A stretch of DNA of 64,000 nt from Paraniabella defluvii (GTDB lineage: Bacteria > Bacteroidota > Bacteroidia > Chitinophagales > Chitinophagaceae): contig CP079215.1 in assembly GCA_019316985.1 (NCBI GenBank), positions 1,612,001 to 1,676,000 of the forward strand, in the 5' to 3' direction. The position numbers were made by a program, and so were the translations under genes. The notes under the pieces are model-generated. The model saw only the letters and a program-made list of their open reading frames with translations, did not search any database and had not been told where the DNA came from. Each line of letters begins with the position of its first letter. Position 1 is the first letter of the stretch. Below, one piece after another: positions 58,266 through 64,000 of this stretch.

Positions 58266-58945
58266 ATGAAAAAGATCACTTTTACACTTCCCGCAGAGGC
58301 ACTGGGTAATGCAACCGGAGCCGTTTTACTTGGAGATTTTAATGACTGGAATTTTGATAAAGGCATCAGCCTTAGTGTACAACCCGACGGAACTTTAGCT
58401 GCTTCTGTGGAACTGGAAGCAGGTAAAAGCTACCAATATCGTTTTTTACTGAGCGACGGTACATGGATAAATGACTGGGCTGCTCAACAATATGTACATG
58501 ACGCAGCTTTTGGGGTGGAAAACTCACTGATTATTGTTCCTTCTGAAACAATAGTTGAAAAAGTGGCCACTATTGCTAAAAAAGTAAAGGCAGCAGTAGC
58601 TCCTAAAGAAGAGACAACCCAACCCAAAAAAGCAACCAAAACCACTAAAGCCAAAAAGAAAAGGCCGAAGCCGCAGTAAAGGACGACCTTACAAAAATTG
58701 AAGGTATCGGAAGCAAAATTGCCCAACTTTTAGAAGCCGAGGGTATTGTAACCTTTGCCGCGTTAGGAAAAGCAACGGGTAAAAAGCTGAAAGCCATTCT
58801 GGAAGCTGCCGGTCCGAAGTTCCAGTTACACGACCCTGCTTCATGGCCTAAACAAGCCAAACTGGCCGCAGCTGCAAAATGGGACGAGCTGGCTGCACTG
58901 CAGGAAAAAACTGATCAGAGGAAAATAAGGATATTATTAAAGTAA
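58266..58945 (+). CDS. CBM48-like domain fused to a helix-hairpin-helix domain, frameshifted
   Basis: ATG 58266 opens an isoamylase-N/CBM48-like beta-sandwich (about 1-85): KITFTLPAEALGNATGAVLL, GDFNDWNFDKG, YQYRFLLSDGTWINDWAAQQ, as in glycogen-branching proteins. A Lys/Ala/Thr linker (about 100-140, histone-H1-like) follows. A shift near 58665 leads into a DUF4332-type HhH domain: LTKIEGIGSKIAQLLEAEGI, then KKLKAILEAAGPKFQLHDPA and SWPKQAKLAAAAKWDELAAL, ending at 58945. About 226 residues. A carbohydrate-fold domain joined to a likely DNA-binding tail is unexpected; the role is unknown. Confidence 0.7.
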
Positions 58946-58991
58946 GAAGTAAATCGATTTCCTTATCGTTTTACTTCTTACTTAGTTGTTT

Positions 58992-60007
58992 CTATTGCTT
59001 TTTAGCGCTATAAAAGTAAATTATCTGGAAGCTGATCAATAACAGAATGCCTACCAGTTGGTGAGAAATAGCTAGTATTAATTTATCCGGGGTCAGGTAA
59101 TTGACCAATGTCAGTATACCCAACAATACCTGAATCAACGTAACAATCAGGGGCATATTACGCAGTTTATATACTGTAGCGCTTTTAGATTGCTTATAAA
59201 GTATTACGGTATACGCCAGTACCAGCAACGTGATAATATAAGCTAAACCACGATGTACGAACTGTATGGCTAACAGGTTGTGCAACAGGCCTCCGTCGCT
59301 CATATCCGGGATCAACTGTCCATTTATACTGGGCCAGGTAATAGAAGACTTTGCCGCGTGCGTGCCAGCCATAAAAGCGCCATAAATTAACTGCAGTGTT
59401 AACAGTGCAAAAAGAAGCCAGGTAAAATTCCTGACGGTGGGGAGGTGCGCTTTTTTAAAGTCGGGTACAGATAGTTTCATCGCAAACCAAATTACATATA
59501 CCAGCAACACCAAAGCAGCTATAAAATGAGCAGCCAGCCTGATGTGGCTTACATAAACCAGGTCTGTTCCTACCCCGCTGGCTACCATTATCCAGCCGAT
59601 GGCTCCCTGTAGTGCGCCTAGCACAAATAAAATAACCATAGGCCACAGCATGCTGCGGTCTATTTTCCTTTATATATAAAATAAACAAAAGGAACAATAA
59701 ACACAACTCCCATAAAGCGGGCCCAGTTACGGTGCAGCCATTCCCAGAAATAGATGAACTTAAAATCGTGTAAAGAAAAGTAGTTATGAATGTATTTGTA
59801 TTGGGCAATCTGTTTATACTTCTCAAAAGCAACATTCCAGTCATGCTCATTCATCGGTGGCAAAGCGCCTAATATAGGTTTCCATTCGGTTATCGACAAT
59901 CCACTACCCGTAAGCCTGGTTATTCCGCCCAGCAGTACCTGTATAATGATCATACCCGCTCCTATAAAAAGCCATATAGCCACGGGTCTGTGCTTTTTCA
60001 AATCCAT
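58992..60007 (-). CDS. ctaA: Heme A synthase (COX15/CtaA family), frameshifted
   Basis: The enzyme oxidises the C8 methyl of heme O to give heme A for aa3-type oxidases. ATG 60007 (MDLKKHRPVAIWLFIGAGM) begins eight hydrophobic helices. Conserved parts are GGITRLTGSGLSITEWKPIL, WEWLHRNWARFMGVVFIVPF with a haem-ligand His, VSHIRLAAHFIAALVLL, FVHRGLAYIITLLVLAY and ISHQLVGILLLISFQ. One base is missing near 59660. About 339 residues, normal for the type 2 enzyme. An essential-type housekeeping gene, so the frameshift is almost surely an error. Confidence 0.9.
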
Positions 60008-60165
60008 AATTGGGCGCAAAATTATAAAACAACAGGCTATTTACAGTAATTATAAACTGAACAGGCTAATTAGTTCCTGTAAGTGAAATTAAAGAGTTAA
60101 AAGCCCTTTTGCCCGGGTTTGACTTTTTACCCGTAATTCGAAATACGCCTTTAGGCATAACCCTT

Positions 60166-60173
60166 TATCTTTG
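60166..60173 (+). promoter_or_regulatory. -7 promoter box
   Basis: TATCTTTG, 58 bp before the ATG at 60232. Confidence 0.5.
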
Positions 60174-60231
60174 CGCCCTGAATTTGGAAGCCGACAATAA
60201 AGCGGTATTGAAAACACAAATCTAAAAATAA

Positions 60232-60880
60232 ATGAAAGCATATACTTTTTTAATCAGATACAGGCTGCCGATTGCCATCATCGTATTACTGGCGGGTATT
60301 TTCACCAATTATGCAGCAGGTTTCTGGCCCGCATTCCCCCTGTACCTGATTGCGGCAATCCTGATTTTCAGCCATTTCTTTTTGGCCCTTTAAGGTTAAT
60401 ACAGGAATACATGGAAAACGGCGATATGGATGGCGCTGAAAAAGTATTGAACTCTATAAAGTTCCCTAATCTTTTGTACAAGCCCATCCGCTCGGTTTAC
60501 TATACCCTGAAAGGCAATATCGCCATGAGCAAACAGGATTTTGACAGCGCCGAAACAATGATGAAAAAGGGTTTAGACCTGGGGATGCCTATGAAAGAAG
60601 CCGAAGGCGCAAGTATGCTGCAAATGGGCATGCTGGCCATGCAAAAGGCAATATTAAACAAGGCGAAAGCTATATTCGCCAGGCCATAAGAAAAGGATTA
60701 CCTGATAAAGAAAATGAAGCCGCCGCTTACCTGCAGATGTGCAGCATTATGATGAACAAGCGCGAGTTCCGTGCAGCGAAAGACTTTTACAGAAAAGCAA
60801 AGGCCTGTAACCCCACCACTCCCCAGATAGTAGACCAGTTGAAGGAAATTGGCAAGTATATCACCAGGATGCCGGGATAA
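60232..60880 (+). CDS. Membrane-anchored TPR protein, frameshifted twice
   Basis: Two N-terminal hydrophobic segments (YRLPIAIIVLLAGIFTNYAA and FPLYLIAAILIFSHFF) are followed, after a shift near 60390, by tetratricopeptide repeats: IQEYMENGDMDGAEKVLNSI, YYTLKGNIAMSKQDFDSAET, GDLGMPMKEAEGAS-like spacing, and after another shift near 60650 YIRQAIRKGLPDKENEAAAY and FYRKAKACNPTTPQIVDQLK. About 216 residues, ending at 60880. Probably an inner-membrane scaffold for a protein complex. Divergent from ctaA. Confidence 0.65.
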
Positions 60881-60901
60881 TTACCTTACAATCAAACTCA
60901 T

Positions 60902-60938
60902 AAAAAAAGAGATGGTCCTGACTGGCCATCTCTTTTTA
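60902..60938. terminator. Bidirectional terminator between converging genes
   Basis: AAAAAAAGAGATGG pairs with CCATCTCTTTTTA, with A-run before and T-run after, so it can stop transcription from either side. Confidence 0.85.
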
Positions 60939-60953
60939 TCCGGCATATTACAA

Positions 60954-62371
60954 TCAGGAGTTATCGTCCCATTTTAATCTCAAAGTCTGTTTCCCACTGG
61001 TTGGGTTTACGTTCAGCTTCCGGTCGATATCTACAATTAATTCCGGTTGCCGTCGTTCTCCAAAAAACTGGCCGGCATCCCATTTGAGGTTTTTATTGGT
61101 ATCGTACAATATCTTCATATCATAATCCCCGGGGTTATATAACTTCAATTCTATGGTCCGGTTTGCCGGTATTGCAAAAGCGTTCAGGGTAGTTTCGCCC
61201 TGGTTAATTAATAAAACCGGGTTCCGGCTTAAATCAATATCAACAAAGTTGATCTTTACCTGTCCATAATCATTCAATGATTTGGTTCTGAACTTCAGGG
61301 TGTCTTTTCGTACGATCTGCCGGTCAATACTGTCTGATGCAAAATCTTTCTCCAAAACCAGGTAGTAAGTGGTATCAGGCGTCCAGGCCATGTTCATGGT
61401 AACCATACGGGCAGTGCTGTCCAGCGTCAGTTTGTATCCTTTTGCCGGGGTTAGCAAGCTGTCCATGCTTAACCTCATCTTAGAAGTATCAAAGGTTTTC
61501 AACGGATTTTCAAAGGTCATGGTAAAGGCAGAGAGCAGATCCTGCCTGCCGGCCTCCAGCGTTGTTTTATATTTTAACCGTCTTTCCTTCCTGTCAATTT
61601 CATTTTCCCCGGGCTCTGCTTCTTCTTTAGGCTTCTCGGCCTGGTAAGCCCATAACATAACAGGGGCAGGAGGCTCCGGAGCTATTGTAACAACCGAATC
61701 GGCAAAAGCAAAGATTTGTTCCCCATTATACAAATAGGAGCCGCCTTCATCCTTCATGGCAAATAACCGGTATTTTCCGGGAGCCAGGTACCGGAAGAAG
61801 AAAATCCCGCTGCTGTCAACCGTTGTTACATATCTGGGCCGTTCTTTCATCACTGCACTATCGTCTAAATTACTGTACAGCATTACTGATAATGTAGAAT
61901 CGGCCTTTCCTGTTCTGGCCATTTTTACCCGGCCACTTAGTTCCATCGAATCTATATAATTACCGGTTGAAACTACGTATAACAGGTCTTTGCCCTTATT
62001 CCCTTCGTTTAAATCCTTGATAGCGTTGGCAAAATTGTACACATAGGTTGTGTTGGGTTGCAGGGTATCTTTTATCTTAACGGTTACGGTTCTCAGTTTG
62101 CGGCTTACATCCGGCATTATTTTAGGTAACGGAGAAACGATCAGGTTTTTGTAAATGTCATTCAATTCCACATACTCATCAAACTCTATTTTAATTTCCT
62201 TTTGCTTAAAATTGAGTGTTTTATTTTCAGGATTCACAGACACAATTACAGGTGGAAGGGAGTCCTGGGCCCCGAAGGGGGCACCACACTGGCACAACCT
62301 GTTTCGGATAACAAAAAAGCAAGGGCTGAAGCCAATACTAAAATAACAGCCAGTAAATTCTTAGCGCGCAT
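60954..62371 (-). CDS. Ig-like-domain lipoprotein (Big_5/SbsA type), frameshifted at the start
   Basis: ATG 62371 begins a lipoprotein signal (LAVILVLASALAFLLSETGC). A base is missing in the GGGG run near 62280; the next frame gives PPVIVSVNPENKTLNFKQKE, IKIEFDEYVELNDIYKNLIV and PNTTYVYNFANAIKDLNEGN, the Big_5 domain that opens many Bacteroidota lipoproteins. A carboxypeptidase-regulatory-like unit follows (SGIFFFRYLAPGKYRLFAMK), then further strand-rich repeats to LRLKWDDNS at 60954. About 472 residues. Surface or periplasmic; function not established, often near recR and gliding or secretion genes. Confidence 0.75.
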
Positions 62372-62450
62372 ATAAAAGCAAACATAAAACGTTTTTAGAC
62401 AAACTAATTCCCAATTTTTAATTTTTAATTTTCCATTAGCAAGCTCATTT

Positions 62451-62458
62451 TATCTTTG
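62451..62458 (+). promoter_or_regulatory. -7 promoter box close to the recR start
   Basis: TATCTTTG lies 4 bp before the ATG at 62463, so if used it would give an almost leaderless mRNA. Confidence 0.45.
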
Positions 62459-62462
62459 CAGG

Positions 62463-63079
62463 ATGCAATTTTCGTCCGCGCTGTTAGAATCCGCTGTTAA
62501 TGAATTTTCACGCCTTCCGGGTATTGGTAAAAAAACGGCTTTGCGCCTGGTGCTGCATTTATTAAAGCAGGATGCCAGCCAGGTTACACAGTTTAGCGAA
62601 ACTATTGCCCGTATGCGCAACGAAATTCGCTTTTGTAAAAGATGCTGTAATGTGGCTGACGCAGATTTATGCACCATTTGCAGCAATACTTACCGCCAGC
62701 AGCAAACGATTTGCGTAGTGGAAACCATCCGTGACGTTATTGCTATTGAAAGCACCCAGCAATTTAATGGCACTTACCATGTTTTGGGAGGTATTATCTC
62801 ACCTTTGGACGGCGTTGGACCAGACCAGTTAAATATTGACTCCTGGTAGCGCGTATCGATAAAGAGCACACAGAAGAATTGATTTTTGCACTGAGCCCTA
62901 ATATACAGGGTGACACTACTATTTATTACGTGCAGAAAAAGCTGAGCGGTAAAAATGTGCGCATTACCACTATTGCAAGAGGCATCGCTTTTGGAGGAGA
63001 GCTGGAATATGCCGATGAACTGACCCTGGGACGTAGCCTGCAAAACAGGCTGCCTGTGGAAAAGTATATGAACCGTTAA
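62463..63079 (+). CDS. recR: Recombination protein RecR, frameshifted
   Basis: RecR works with RecF and RecO to load RecA at gapped DNA. ATG 62463: the N-terminal helix-hairpin-helix [20 protein letters not shown], then the C4 zinc finger ([20 protein letters not shown]), then the Toprim domain [20 protein letters not shown] and [21 protein letters not shown] base is missing near 62845; the next frame continues [20 protein letters not shown] and [20 protein letters not shown]. About 205 residues, standard. Essential-type repair gene, so the break is surely an error. Confidence 0.92.
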
Positions 63080-63174
63080 TATTTTATTGCTTAGTGTTCT
63101 AATTGAAAACATCTTATAGAAAATAAGACCCTATTTTTGCCAAACCCATTTTTAACAATAATGGTTATTTAAGC

Positions 63175-64000
63175 ATGCGGCATCAGCTTTCAACCTTTCT
63201 TCCTGCTTTTTTATTTTTGTTATCCATTACCGCATCTGCTCAAACCAAGCATCAGTTTACCATTCTTTCAGAAAACGACAGCTACCTGTCGGTAAATAAC
63301 GACGGGTATTATACCAATGGTATCAGTATGGCTTATCAATGGCGTTCAACAATCACCGGTAAAAGAAACCCCGAACGGGTTAACAGCATATCAGCCGGCC
63401 AGAATATTTATACTTCCAGATTCTCTGGTGAACTAAAAGCAGAAAGGCTGGACCGGCCCATCGCGGGGTACCTATATGGCAGCTATCATCAATCCCTCTT
63501 CAACCCAAAAGAAAGATTGATAAAATGGGGAGTAACAGCGGGTGTTATTGGCCCTTCTTCATTAGGAGAAGATATGCAGAAACTGGCGCACCGGGTGATG
63601 CAAATATATAAGCCTACTTATTGGGAACGGCAGTTGCCCAACTCTTTCGGCGTAAACGTGGATTTTACGTGGTCGCCCCGGTTAGGCCAACCGGAAAAAT
63701 CATCCAAATGGGATTTTAAGCCCCTGCTTTCGGCTACAGCGGGCAGTATTTTTACCAATGCGGGAGTAGGAGGCGCGCTGGTATTCGGAAAATTTAATAA
63801 AAACAGCGCCTCCGCTTTTTGGAACAACCACCAGGGCCAAACCAAATCAGAAAGGGAGTTTTTTGCTTATTTGTTCCCGGTAGTGTATTTAAAGGCATAT
63901 GATGCCACTGTACAGGGTAGTATGTTTAATAATGAACCCAGCCGGATACCCGGAAAGCTTAATCCGGTTTTTCTTCAGTCAAAGCTGGGCATTACCTATG
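63175..64000 (+). CDS. LpxR-like outer-membrane protein (DUF2219), runs off the window
   Basis: ATG 63175 with signal peptide MRHQLSTFLPAFLFLLSITA. The family motif follows at once: FTILSENDSYLSVNNDGYYT, TNGISMAYQWRS. Then SISAGQNIYTSRF, YLYGSYHQSLFNPKERLIKW and GVTAGVIGPSSLGEDMQKLA, all typical of DUF2219 lipid A 3'-O-deacylases (LpxR). At least 275 residues are in the window, unbroken; the rest, with the C-terminal strands, lies outside. It would remove acyl chains from lipid A in the outer membrane. Specificity is inference. Confidence 0.75.
   Translation, partial: MRHQLSTFLPAFLFLLSITASAQTKHQFTILSENDSYLSVNNDGYYTNGISMAYQWRSTITGKRNPERVNSISAGQNIYTSRFSGELKAERLDRPIAGYLYGSYHQSLFNPKERLIKWGVTAGVIGPSSLGEDMQKLAHRVMQIYKPTYWERQLPNSFGVNVDFTWSPRLGQPEKSSKWDFKPLLSATAGSIFTNAGVGGALVFGKFNKNSASAFWNNHQGQTKSEREFFAYLFPVVYLKAYDATVQGSMFNNEPSRIPGKLNPVFLQSKLGITY

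Noticed and set aside
1..64000. CRISPR arrays, rRNA genes and insertion sequences
   Set aside because: Looked for; no regularly spaced repeats, rRNA motifs or transposase genes with terminal repeats were seen.

Overview
The window is chromosomal DNA from a member of the Bacteroidota, most likely Chitinophagaceae-like. The signs are a SusC/SusD pectin locus, many signal peptides and lipoboxes of Bacteroidota type, TAnnTTTG promoter boxes, almost no Shine-Dalgarno sequences, and a tRNA gene without encoded CCA. About 44 of the genes, including recR and heme A synthase, are split by single-base frameshifts, mostly a base missing in a homopolymer. This looks like uncorrected sequencing error more than biology. 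I therefore annotate reconstructed genes across the frames and state where they are broken.

Layout. 1-3540: right end of a prophage (DUF1353 protein, spanin-like pair, amidase endolysin, XRE regulator, small genes). It stops inside a pectin methylesterase gene, which it truncates. 3545-17350 (minus strand): a pectin utilisation locus with pectin methylesterase, rhamnogalacturonan acetylesterase, PL10 pectate lyase, two PL1-type lyases plus a truncated third, a beta-helix lipoprotein, SusD and SusC. A LacI-family regulator (18212-19244) is read divergently. 19297-19368: tRNA-Arg(CCT), whose 3' end is the attachment site of a 19.7-kb integrative element.

The element (19370-39055) is bounded by a 13-bp direct repeat and carries its tyrosine integrase at the right end. 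It has a BT4734-like primase, a D5/P4-type helicase, several HTH proteins, a tail tape measure protein and an HK97-gp10-like tail protein, but no recognisable terminase, portal or capsid gene. Next to the tRNA end lies a cargo region: a two-gene DUF3800 plus toxin-like operon, and an unusual protein joining an FtsK-gamma-type winged helix to an HNH nuclease.

39056-64000 is ordinary chromosome: an esterase; a MarR-controlled membrane protein and FAD monooxygenase; an amidase lipoprotein; DUF2147; two HPF-like ribosome-associated proteins; an RND efflux operon; phosphoketolase; a YceI-porin-YceI cluster; ThuA; a glycogen-binding/HhH fusion; heme A synthase; a TPR membrane protein; an Ig-like lipoprotein; RecR; and an LpxR-like outer-membrane protein running off the window.

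The pectin locus is coherent: SusC/SusD import oligosaccharides, the esterases strip methyl and acetyl groups, the lyases cut the backbone, and LacI probably controls the divergent operon. The best candidates for something new are the FtsK-gamma/HNH protein, the DUF3800/toxin-like pair beside attL, and the headless, tail-gene-bearing element as a whole.
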